A DNA stretch of 36,622 nt from JAKAXG01 sp035702985 (GTDB taxonomy: Bacteria > Actinomycetota > Acidimicrobiia > Acidimicrobiales > Palsa-688): positions 1 to 36,622 of the forward strand of contig DASSZD010000190.1 in NCBI GenBank assembly GCA_035702985.1, given 5' to 3'. The first letter of the stretch is position 1. Each line of letters begins with the position of its first letter. Position numbers and translations under genes: made by a program. Shown here piece after piece: positions 24,523 through 31,460 of the stretch. The notes beneath the pieces are model-generated. The model was given only the letters and a program-made list of their open reading frames with translations. It did not search any database and had not been told where the DNA came from.

Positions 24523-25518
24523 ATGTCAGGAGACGCCTTCCCGGCCTTCGTGGCCGCCAAGTCCGACGACGGTTTCCGCCGCGGCCTCGCCCAGCTCGAG
24601 CCGTCCGACCTGCCGGCGGACGGGGTCCTGGTGGACGTGGAGTGGTCCAGCGTCAACTACAAGGACGCCCTGGCCTCCACCCCCGACGGCCGGGTGGCCC
24701 GGGTCTCGCCCCTGGTCCCCGGCATCGACCTGGCCGGCCGGGTGGCCGAGGACGCCGACGGGCTCGACGCCGGCACCCCGGTCCTGGCCCACGGTTACGA
24801 CCTGGGCGTGGCCCGCCACGGCGGGTTCGCGGCCCGAGCCCGGGTCCCGGCCGAGTGGATCGTCCCCCTCCCGACCGGACTGGACAGCCGGGAGGCCATG
24901 GTCATAGGGACCGCCGGCTACACCGCCGCCCTGTCGGTGATACGCCTGCAGGAGCACGGTGTGACCCCGGAGGCGGGGCGGATCCTGGTCACCGGCGCCA
25001 CCGGGGGGGTGGGGAGCATGGCGGTCAACATGCTGGCCGGGCTCGGCTACGAGGTGGTGGCCAGCACCGGCAAGGCCCAGAGCCACGAGTACCTGCGGGA
25101 GCTGGGTGCCATCGACGTCGTCGACCGGGCCACCCTGGGCGGGTCGGCCGGCCGCCCGCTGGACTCGATGCTGTGGGCCGGGGCGGTCGACTGCGTCGGG
25201 GGGGTGACCCTGGCCAACGTGCTGTCCCACATCGCCTACGGCGGGGCGGTGGCCGCCTCCGGGCTGACCGGCGGGGTCCAGATCCCCACCACGGTCATGC
25301 CTTTCATTCTGCGGGGGGTGTCGCTGCTGGGCGTGGACTCCGTGCAGACCCCCATCGAGCGGCGCCGGGAGGTGTGGGACCGTCTGGCCGGCGACCTCAA
25401 ACCAGCCGGGCTGGAGACCATCGGCACCACCGTCGGGATGGAGGATCTCGACGAGGTGCTCGGGCGCATCCTGTCCGGAGGGGCGACCGGCCGCTATGTG
25501 GTGCGCATCGGCGCCTAG
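24523..25518 (+). CDS. YhdH/AcuI-type NADPH-dependent acrylyl-CoA reductase / quinone oxidoreductase
   Basis: A 331-residue zinc-free MDR enzyme. WSSVNYKDALA, VPGIDLAGRV, MVIGTAGYTAALSV, the NADPH loop VTGATGGVGSMAVNML, and GGAVAASGLTGG and LLGVDSVQ are hallmarks of the YhdH/YhfP group, which includes AcuI. Such enzymes reduce acryloyl-CoA or related enoyl-CoA or quinone substrates; which applies here cannot be told. Its TAG stop shares a CTAG palindrome with the stop of the convergent peroxiredoxin gene. Confidence 0.9.
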   Translation: MSGDAFPAFVAAKSDDGFRRGLAQLEPSDLPADGVLVDVEWSSVNYKDALASTPDGRVARVSPLVPGIDLAGRVAEDADGLDAGTPVLAHGYDLGVARHGGFAARARVPAEWIVPLPTGLDSREAMVIGTAGYTAALSVIRLQEHGVTPEAGRILVTGATGGVGSMAVNMLAGLGYEVVASTGKAQSHEYLRELGAIDVVDRATLGGSAGRPLDSMLWAGAVDCVGGVTLANVLSHIAYGGAVAASGLTGGVQIPTTVMPFILRGVSLLGVDSVQTPIERRREVWDRLAGDLKPAGLETIGTTVGMEDLDEVLGRILSGGATGRYVVRIGA

Positions 25519-25976
25519 ACCCCCAGGGCGGCCAGCAGCTTCTTGGGGGTGTCGGCCGGCGAGACCTTGTACCAGACCTCGGCCAGCCGGCCCTCCGGGT
25601 CGACCAGGAACGCCGACCGCAGGATGCCCATGTACTTGCGGCCGTACATGCTCCTCTCCGTCCACACCCCGTAGTCCTCGGCGACGGAATGGTCCTCGTC
25701 GGCCAGCAGCGGGAACCCCAGGGCGTACTTCTGGTCGAACCGGGCCTGCTTGGCCGGCGCGTCGGGGCTGATGCCGATGACGGCCGTGTCACCGATCCGG
25801 TCGATGACGTCGCGCAGCCCGCACGACTGGGCGGTGCACCCCGGCGTGTCCGCCTTCGGGTAGAAGTAGACCAGGACGGACCGTCCCCGGTAGTCGGACA
25901 GGTTGACGACCTTCTCCATCTGGTCGCGCAGGGAGAAGTCGGGGGCCTGGTCGCCGGGGTTCAGATGCTGAGCCAT
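25515..25976 (-). CDS. bcp: Bcp/PrxQ peroxiredoxin
   Basis: A 153-residue thiol peroxidase that would reduce hydroperoxides using thioredoxin-like donors. The peroxidatic Cys47 and resolving Cys52 lie five residues apart in DTPGCTAQSCGLRD, as in 2-Cys Bcp enzymes. VLVYFYPKADTPGC and GVWTERSMYGRKYMGI are typical. A TACGAT hexamer ends six bases before the ATG. The stop is part of the shared CTAG with the convergent oxidoreductase gene. Confidence 0.95.
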   Translation of the reverse strand: MAQHLNPGDQAPDFSLRDQMEKVVNLSDYRGRSVLVYFYPKADTPGCTAQSCGLRDVIDRIGDTAVIGISPDAPAKQARFDQKYALGFPLLADEDHSVAEDYGVWTERSMYGRKYMGILRSAFLVDPEGRLAEVWYKVSPADTPKKLLAALGV

Positions 25977-25982
25977 GGCCGG

Positions 25983-25988
25983 ATCGTA
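25983..25988 (-). promoter_or_regulatory. -10 hexamer TACGAT of bcp
   Basis: TACGAT on the minus strand lies six bases before the ATG at 25976; leaderless pattern. Confidence 0.5.
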
Positions 25989-26048
25989 CAGTGACCGGGG
26001 CCCGGGGGGTCCGGGGCGGCCGCCGTGGTGGTTCCTGCCGGGTGCGGC

Positions 26049-27266
26049 TCAGGCCTGGGCCGGCGCCATCACGATGGTCCCGTTGTGGCCGCCGAAACCG
26101 AAGCTGTTGGACAGTGCCGGTCCCGGCTCCCACGACCGGGGGGAGCCGGTCACCACGTCCAGCCTGATGTCGGGGTCCTGCTCGGTCAGACCGACCGTGG
26201 GAGGAATGAGGCGGTGGGTGATCGACAGGGCCAGGGCCACCGCCTCCAGGGATCCGGCGGCGCCGAGGGAGTGCCCGGTGATGCCCTTGATGGAGGTCAC
26301 CGCCGGCCCCGGGGTGCCGAACACCTTGCTGATGGCCACGCTCTCGGCCAGGTCGTTGGCCGGGGTGGAGGTCCCGTGGGCGTTGATGTGGGTCACCGAC
26401 GCGGGAGCCAGCCCGGCGTCGAGCAGGGCGTGCTCCATGCAGGCGACCGCCCCGCTGCCCTCCGGGGGTGGGGCGGTGATGTGGTGGGCGTCGGCGGTGC
26501 TGGCCGCCCCCATGATCTCGGCGTAGATCCGGGCGCCCCGGGCCACGGCCCGGTCCATGTCCTCCAGCACCAGCACCGCGCCGCCCTCAGCCATCACGAA
26601 CCCGTCGCGGTGGGCGTCGAAGGGCATGGACACCCCGCTGGTGGACAGGGCCGTCATGTTGGAGAAGCCGGCCATGCCGATGTCGGTGATGGCCGCCTCA
26701 GCCGAACCCGCGAACACCACGTCGCAGCGGCCGGTGGCCACCAGGCGGGCGCCGGCGCCCACGCTCTGGGTGCCCGCCGCGCAGGCGGTGACGATGGCCT
26801 CGCACGGGCCCCGGAAGCCGTAGCGCATAGACACGTCGGCGGCCGCCCGGTTGCCCATCATCATCGGTACCAGGAACGGGGTGACCCGCCTCGCCCCCCG
26901 GTCGCGCAGCACCCCGATCTGATCCTCGATGGTCTCGATCCCGCCGATCCCGGTCCCGATCATGACCCCGGCCCGGTCCGGGTCGACGGACAGGCTGTCC
27001 AGGCCCCCGGCGTCGTCCAGCGCCTCCGCCGCGGCGACCGCCGCGAACTGGGTGAAGCGGTCCACCCGGCGCAGCTCCTTGGGACCGTAGATCGCCGTGG
27101 CGTCGAATTCGGAGACCCGGCGGATCCCCTCCGGTGCCGGCCCGAGAAGCCCCTGCCAGAACGCCTCCCGGCCGATCCCGCAGGGCGCCACCACACCCAG
27201 GCCGGTCACGGCCACCCTGCGGCCGGGTACGCCGGGGCGGCCGTCGGTGGGGAACAGGGCGAACAT
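26049..27266 (-). CDS. fabF: 3-oxoacyl-ACP synthase II FabF
   Basis: A 405-residue condensing enzyme of type II fatty acid synthesis that would elongate acyl-ACP with malonyl-ACP. The catalytic Cys is in VTACAAGTQSVG and the two His in NAHGTSTPANDLAE and GITGHSLGAAGSLEA. RRVAVTGLGVVAP and NSFGFGGHN bracket the fold. The ATG at 27266 shares one base with the acpP stop (TGATG), so coupled translation is likely. The frame stays open upstream inside acpP, but that is a shadow. Last gene of the fab cluster. Confidence 0.96.
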   Translation of the reverse strand: MFALFPTDGRPGVPGRRVAVTGLGVVAPCGIGREAFWQGLLGPAPEGIRRVSEFDATAIYGPKELRRVDRFTQFAAVAAAEALDDAGGLDSLSVDPDRAGVMIGTGIGGIETIEDQIGVLRDRGARRVTPFLVPMMMGNRAAADVSMRYGFRGPCEAIVTACAAGTQSVGAGARLVATGRCDVVFAGSAEAAITDIGMAGFSNMTALSTSGVSMPFDAHRDGFVMAEGGAVLVLEDMDRAVARGARIYAEIMGAASTADAHHITAPPPEGSGAVACMEHALLDAGLAPASVTHINAHGTSTPANDLAESVAISKVFGTPGPAVTSIKGITGHSLGAAGSLEAVALALSITHRLIPPTVGLTEQDPDIRLDVVTGSPRSWEPGPALSNSFGFGGHNGTIVMAPAQA

Positions 27267-27505
27267 CAGAGCTTGGAGGTCACCAGGTTGAAGGCCTGCC
27301 CCACCGTCTCGACGCCTTCGAGCTCGGACTCGTCGACGGTGATGTCGAACTGCTCCTCGAGGGCCATCACCAGCTCGACCAGGTCCAGGCTGTCGGCGTC
27401 GAGGTCGTCGGCGAAGCTGGCCTCGGGGGTCACCTTGTCGGCGTCGACCTGAAGCACCTCCACCGCGCACTTCTTGAACTTGTCAAAGGCCTCTGTGTTG
27501 TCCAT
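27266..27505 (-). CDS. acpP: Acyl carrier protein AcpP
   Basis: A 79-residue acidic carrier with the phosphopantetheine site DADSLDLVELVM (Ser39). It would shuttle acyl chains between FabD, FabH and FabF, encoded on either side. It has the clearest ribosome-binding site in the window (GGAGG six bases before the ATG), fitting high expression. A 110-base gap separates it from fabH upstream, so it may have its own promoter as well as read-through. Confidence 0.96.
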   Translation of the reverse strand: MDNTEAFDKFKKCAVEVLQVDADKVTPEASFADDLDADSLDLVELVMALEEQFDITVDESELEGVETVGQAFNLVTSKL

Positions 27506-27615
27506 TGATGTCCTCCCTTTGTCCTGAGAAAGATGGCGGCTACCCGTCGGTAAGTTCGCCGCGTGAAAACCTGACAGAAAAATGTAGTCGTGACCGGCTA
27601 TTCCGCTGGTTCGCT
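27506..27615 (-). promoter_or_regulatory. acpP leader: strong Shine-Dalgarno and hairpin
   Basis: GGGAGGA (27511-27517) is the ribosome-binding site of acpP. Further upstream, GCGGC-TACC-CGTC-GGTA with GCCGC (27536-27562) forms a stem with a five-base bulge. The remaining sequence is unusually A/T-rich for the region (runs of T and A near 27565-27590). It may contain a promoter, though I cannot assign -35/-10 boxes with confidence. Confidence 0.45.
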
Positions 27616-28602
27616 TCAGTCCCGGCTGTGCCACCGCCACACGGCGGACGCCCAGGTCATGCCCGCCCCGAAACCGGCCAGGAGCAGGTGGTCGCCGTCC
27701 CTGACCCGGCCGGACTCGATGGCGTCGATGAGGGCCAACGGGATGGACGCCGAGCTGGTGTTGCCGGTCTCCTCGATCACCGAGGCGATGCGGTCCTGGG
27801 GGAGACCCAGGCGGGACGCCGCCGCCTCCATGATGCGGATGTTGGCCTGGTGGGGGACGAACAGGGAGATGTCGTCGATGGAGAGCTTGGCCTTCTCCAT
27901 CGAGATCCGGGCTGACTGCACCGTGGACAGGACGGCCCGGCGGAACACCTCCTTGCCCTTCATCACCATTCCCGACCCGTGCTGGGCGTAGAGCAGGTGG
28001 ACCAGGCCGCCGTCCACCCCGAGGTCCCAGCCGAGAAGGGATCCCTCGCCGGGTACAGCCTCGACGACCACCGCCCCGGCCCCGTCGCCGAAGAGGAAGG
28101 CGTTGGTGCGGTCGGCGAAGTTGGTCGCCCGGGTCAGCGTCTCGGCCCCGATCAGCAGTATCCGCTCCGCCCCGGCGGCGACCAGGCCGCTGGCCGTGAC
28201 CAGCCCGTAGGTGAACCCGGCGCAGGCCGCATTGAGGTCCATGGCCCCGCCCCCGATGCCGAGGGCGGCGGCCACCGCCGCCGAGTTGGCCGGGATGAGC
28301 TGGTCGGGGGTGGTGGTGCACAGCACCACCAGGCTGATGTCGCGCGGCTGCACGCCGGCCCGCTCGAGGGCCTGGCGCCCGGCGTCGGCGGCCAGGACCC
28401 CGGTGGTGCCCAGCCCGCTCTGGGGTGGCTCGGCCGGGACGGGCGGATCCACGAACGGCCCGGTGGCGGCCCGGCGCCGGCGGATGCCGCTGCGTTCGAA
28501 GATCCACTCGTCGGTGGTGTCGAACAGGGTCATGATGTCCTCGTTGGTCACCACCCGCTCGGGTAGGGCGGTGCCCCAACCGGTGATCGTCACCCCGGTC
28601 AC
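27616..28602 (-). CDS. fabH: 3-oxoacyl-ACP synthase III FabH
   Basis: A 328-residue initiating condensing enzyme that would join an acyl-CoA starter with malonyl-ACP. The catalytic triad is Cys127 (NAACAGFTYG), His251 (VPHQANIRIM) and Asn281 (ETGNTSSAS). TTDEWIFERSGI is the classic N-terminal motif. Residues about 44-64 form a Pro-rich insert (GPFVDPPVPAEPP) relative to FabH of E. coli as I recall it. The GTG at 28602 overlaps the fabD stop by four bases; a GTG three codons later (28593) is an alternative. Confidence 0.95.
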   Translation of the reverse strand: MTGVTITGWGTALPERVVTNEDIMTLFDTTDEWIFERSGIRRRRAATGPFVDPPVPAEPPQSGLGTTGVLAADAGRQALERAGVQPRDISLVVLCTTTPDQLIPANSAAVAAALGIGGGAMDLNAACAGFTYGLVTASGLVAAGAERILLIGAETLTRATNFADRTNAFLFGDGAGAVVVEAVPGEGSLLGWDLGVDGGLVHLLYAQHGSGMVMKGKEVFRRAVLSTVQSARISMEKAKLSIDDISLFVPHQANIRIMEAAASRLGLPQDRIASVIEETGNTSSASIPLALIDAIESGRVRDGDHLLLAGFGAGMTWASAVWRWHSRD

Positions 28603-29804
28603 GACGCGTGCAACCAGGCGATCGGCTGGCCGGCCTGCACCCGCTCGCCCGGCTGGGCCAACCGGCCCTTGAGGGTGCCGGCGAACGGTGACAGCACCTC
28701 CGTCCCGGACACGGTTCCCAGCACGGTCCCCACCTCTATGAGGTCCCCCGGTCCGGGATCGGCCCCGCCGGCCGGTTCGAAGACCCCGGCGGCCGGGCTG
28801 ATCACCACCCGCTCGGACACGTAGAGCTGCTCGCCCTGGTGGCCGGCGGCGTAGGCGTGCAGGGCGCTGTTGCCCGACACCGCATCCACCAGCACGTCCA
28901 GGTCGGCCGGTGTGGACACCTTGACGGTCGCGGCGCTCGGCAGCACCCGCCGGATCATCATCGACAGCGAGTCGCCCGGGCCCAGCTCCACGAACAGGTG
29001 CTCGGTGTCGAGATGGCTGTCGGCCACCCCGGCCAGGCGCAGGACGCTCTGGTGCCAGCGGACCGGGCTGCACAGCTGGGCCGACAGCAGCACCTTGAAG
29101 TCGTCGCCGCTGGCGTGGAAACGGCCGTCGACGTTGGCCACCACCGGGGTGTCGGGATCGTGGAAGGTGGTGGTGGCCAGCACCTTGCGCAGCCGGTCCC
29201 GGGCCGGGGCCATGAACGGGGTGTGGAAGGCGCCTCCCACCCGGGCCGCCACCACCCGGCGGGCGCCCAGGCTCAAGGCCAGGTCGCCGGCCCGTTCGAC
29301 CGCCTCGGGGGATCCGGCGATCACCGTCTCCTCGCCGCTGTTGAAGTTCGCCACCCACACCTCGCCGTCGGCCAGGCGGCAGGCGACGTCCACCGTGTCG
29401 GCGTCGCAGCCCGACACGATGCCCATGACCCCGGCCGAGGCGTCGGCCGCCGCTTGCATGGCCTCGCCCCGCTCGGCCACCAGCTGCACGGACTCCTCGA
29501 AGCCGAGCGTGCCGGCCGCCGCCAGGGCGCTGTACTCGCCCAGGGAATGGCCTGCCAGCCGGGTCGGCTCGATACCGAGCCGCTCCACCGCGTCGAGCAC
29601 CAGCAGCGAGAACGTGAAGGTGGACAGCTGGGCGTTGCGGGTCTCGGTGATCTCCTCGTCGTCGGCCTCGGTCAGCAGCCGGCCTATGTCGCGCCCGGCG
29701 GCCTGGGAGGCCTCCTCTACCACCTCCCACGACGGATGCTCCCTCCACGGGACCCCCATAGCCGGGCGTTGCGCTCCTTGGCCGGGAAACACGAAGGCGG
29801 GCAA
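28599..29804 (-). CDS. fabD: Malonyl-CoA:ACP transacylase FabD fused to a biotinyl/lipoyl-like domain
   Basis: A 401-residue protein. Residues 1-310 are a complete FabD: FVFPGQGAQ, the nucleophile Ser87 in LAGHSLGEYSA, Arg112, and catalytic His194 in GGAFHTPFM. It would load malonyl groups onto AcpP. Normal FabD ends near residue 310; this one continues. Residues 331-400 start with a VVISPAAGVFEP segment resembling the SPMVGTFY strand of BCCP, then IEVG and SPFAGTLKG..QPGERVQAGQPIAWL, the usual second half of biotinyl/lipoyl domains. The modified lysine motif (AMKM) is missing: the turn reads VSGTEV. The start is a TTG at 29804 with AGGAGG ten bases upstream. It is coupled to fabH. Confidence 0.9.
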   Translation of the reverse strand: MPAFVFPGQGAQRPAMGVPWREHPSWEVVEEASQAAGRDIGRLLTEADDEEITETRNAQLSTFTFSLLVLDAVERLGIEPTRLAGHSLGEYSALAAAGTLGFEESVQLVAERGEAMQAAADASAGVMGIVSGCDADTVDVACRLADGEVWVANFNSGEETVIAGSPEAVERAGDLALSLGARRVVAARVGGAFHTPFMAPARDRLRKVLATTTFHDPDTPVVANVDGRFHASGDDFKVLLSAQLCSPVRWHQSVLRLAGVADSHLDTEHLFVELGPGDSLSMMIRRVLPSAATVKVSTPADLDVLVDAVSGNSALHAYAAGHQGEQLYVSERVVISPAAGVFEPAGGADPGPGDLIEVGTVLGTVSGTEVLSPFAGTLKGRLAQPGERVQAGQPIAWLHAS

Positions 29805-29975
29805 AGCGGCGGGACCTCCTGGGTCGCTGGCTGGTGGGACGGCTGACGGGTCGCACGGTAGCGCCCCTCAACGGGTGTTGGACCCGGGAGCGGCGCCAAA
29901 CGTAACTTCCGTCGCCAACAGCTAAGCCGTCCCGTCCCGGCGGCGCGGGTTAGCGGTGTTAGCTCCGCCGGGCGG
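29805..29975 (-). promoter_or_regulatory. fabD upstream region
   Basis: No gene is seen here. On the minus strand AGGAGG (29815-29820) is the ribosome-binding site, and TACCGT (29855-29860) is a candidate -10 box giving a leader of about 45 bases. Further upstream, AGCTAA (29920-29925) and TTAGCT (29959-29964) form an inverted pair, with a third TTAGC at 29950-29954; these are possible operator half-sites. The stop of the preceding gene lies just beyond at 29976. Confidence 0.4.
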
Positions 29976-31301
29976 TCAGGCCGGAGGGTCCTGGGGGTTC
30001 TCCAGCATCAACCGCCGGGCGGTGGAGGAGTCGTCGAAGTGGAGCAGCTTCACCAGGTGGACCACCGTGCCCCGCTCCGGTTCGGACTCGAAACGGACCT
30101 GGTCCACCAGGGCGTGCATGAGAGCCACGCCCCGGCCGTGCTCGGCGTCGGTGGCGGCCATGTCGCGGACGCTCAACGCCCGGTGGTCGAAGCCCCGCCC
30201 CACGTCGATCACCCGGATGTGGCAGGCCGCGGTGCCCAGGGTGAACGACACCTCGTAGGCGTCGCCGGGGCCGGAGTGGTCGATCACGTTGGCGCACGCC
30301 TCGGTGATGGCCAGTTCCACCGCGTCGGCGTCGTCGTCGATGACCCCCACCTCTCTCATGGCGGCCCGGATCAGGTGCCGGGTGACCGGCACGCTCAGCC
30401 GGTCCCTCGGCAGCTGCATCGACAGGGTGACCTGGAACCCCCGATTGGGCTTGACCGGCTCCTCGTCGGGGATGGGGGGCCACCGGTAATGGTGTGACAC
30501 CGGGCGGCGGGGGGAGTTGCTGAGCTCGACGACGACCCGGCACTCGTGGTCGCCCGCCGCCAGGCTCTCCACCACGTTGACCTCCGCCTGGCCGGCGGCT
30601 CGTGCCCCCAGGCCGCCGGCCAGGGCCGACGTGAAGCGGCACATGGCCGGGCTGGTCCGGCCGAACGGGCAGCGCCGGTTCCGCAGGACGGCGCGGTCGG
30701 CCGCCACGGAGACCACCTCGAAGTCCCCGCCCAGACGCCGCTCCGTCTCCACCATCAGGTCCGCCACCGCCGCCGCGTCGGAGCCCACGTCGGACCGGCG
30801 GGCCTCACGCTCGGCGACGGTGGCCCCGACCCGGGCCGCCGCCTCCTCCAGGCTGTGGCCGTCGCTGATCTCCGCCGCCACCAGGCCCAGCAGGTGAGCC
30901 GGCCGCTCGTCGGGCAGCACATCTGGGTCGCCCGGGCCGGGATCGATGTCCTGCTGGGCGAAGCGGGCCACGTTGAGCGACACCATGATCGCGTCGGCCT
31001 CGTCATGGTCGCGCAGCAGGTCGCCGATGGCGTCGTGGGCCCGGGTCACGCCGGGTCCCAGCTCGGCGCCGGGCAGGTTCCCGACGTCGATCTGGCGGGC
31101 CCGCAGCCGGCCGTGCTGGTCCTCCCACTCCACCGAGAGCCACAGGGTGCCCGCCGGCAGCGTGTCCAGCGCCTGGCGGATCAGCGGCCGGGCCAGTTCC
31201 ACCACGCCCGGTTCGGTCGCGTGACGGCCCAGGTGCGCGCAGATATCCTCCTCGATCAGGGACCGGGCCGCAGGGACCCTTGTATCCACGCACCATTCCA
31301 T
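29976..31301 (-). CDS. MetOD1 domain plus GHKL ATPase, anti-sigma-factor-like regulator
   Basis: A 441-residue protein in three parts. Residues 1-180 are a region I do not recognise, rich in Asp/Arg. Residues 181-262 read ETERRLGGDFEVVSV, RRCPFGRTSPAMC and VNVVESLAAGDHECRVVVEL, the pattern of the 'methanogen output domain' (MetOD1), a likely ligand- or metal-sensing module with paired Cys. Residues 296-420 are an RsbW-type GHKL ATPase: N box E334-ACAN, G1 DVGRG (367-371), G2 HGRG (388-391) and the closing RGTVVHL. Such domains inhibit a sigma factor or phosphorylate an anti-anti-sigma factor; no partner is encoded here. The ATG at 31301 is chosen because the upstream frame is Arg-rich shadow sequence. 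Confidence 0.82.
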   Translation of the reverse strand: MEWCVDTRVPAARSLIEEDICAHLGRHATEPGVVELARPLIRQALDTLPAGTLWLSVEWEDQHGRLRARQIDVGNLPGAELGPGVTRAHDAIGDLLRDHDEADAIMVSLNVARFAQQDIDPGPGDPDVLPDERPAHLLGLVAAEISDGHSLEEAAARVGATVAEREARRSDVGSDAAAVADLMVETERRLGGDFEVVSVAADRAVLRNRRCPFGRTSPAMCRFTSALAGGLGARAAGQAEVNVVESLAAGDHECRVVVELSNSPRRPVSHHYRWPPIPDEEPVKPNRGFQVTLSMQLPRDRLSVPVTRHLIRAAMREVGVIDDDADAVELAITEACANVIDHSGPGDAYEVSFTLGTAACHIRVIDVGRGFDHRALSVRDMAATDAEHGRGVALMHALVDQVRFESEPERGTVVHLVKLLHFDDSSTARRLMLENPQDPPA

Positions 31302-31319
31302 GGCAGGGTTCTTACCGCG

Positions 31320-31340
31320 CAAGCGGAGATTTGACGCTTG
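31320..31340. repeat. Inverted repeat CAAGCG-N9-CGCTTG in a divergent promoter region
   Basis: CAAGCG (31320-31325) and CGCTTG (31335-31340) lie between the two divergent genes starting at 31301 and 31461. The size suits an operator for a dimeric regulator, but arms of six bases can arise by chance. The rest of the 159-base gap holds only the TAGCTT hexamer. Confidence 0.3.
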
Positions 31341-31445
31341 TGTGGGGATATGGCGCTGCCGCAGGGCCTTCCGGCGCTCCCGCCGCGGCATCCGCCGGGT
31401 GCTCCGCCCCGCCCGACCATCTCCGCCTCCGGCCCGCCGGGTCGC

Positions 31446-31451
31446 TAGCTT
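31446..31451 (+). promoter_or_regulatory. -10 hexamer TAGCTT of the coiled-coil protein gene
   Basis: TAGCTT ends nine bases before the ATG at 31461, at the long end of the leaderless spacing seen elsewhere. Confidence 0.42.
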
Positions 31452-31460
31452 CGCGGGTCG

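Noticed and set aside
26049..27470. FabF with about 68 extra N-terminal residues
   Set aside because: The extension is an Arg/Gly-rich shadow of acpP; the ATG at 27266 overlapping the acpP stop gives the normal family length.
28602..28814. Calling the FabD tail a functional biotin carrier
   Set aside because: The lysine-containing MKM motif needed for biotinylation is absent (VSGTEV at that turn), so only a carrier-like fold can be claimed.
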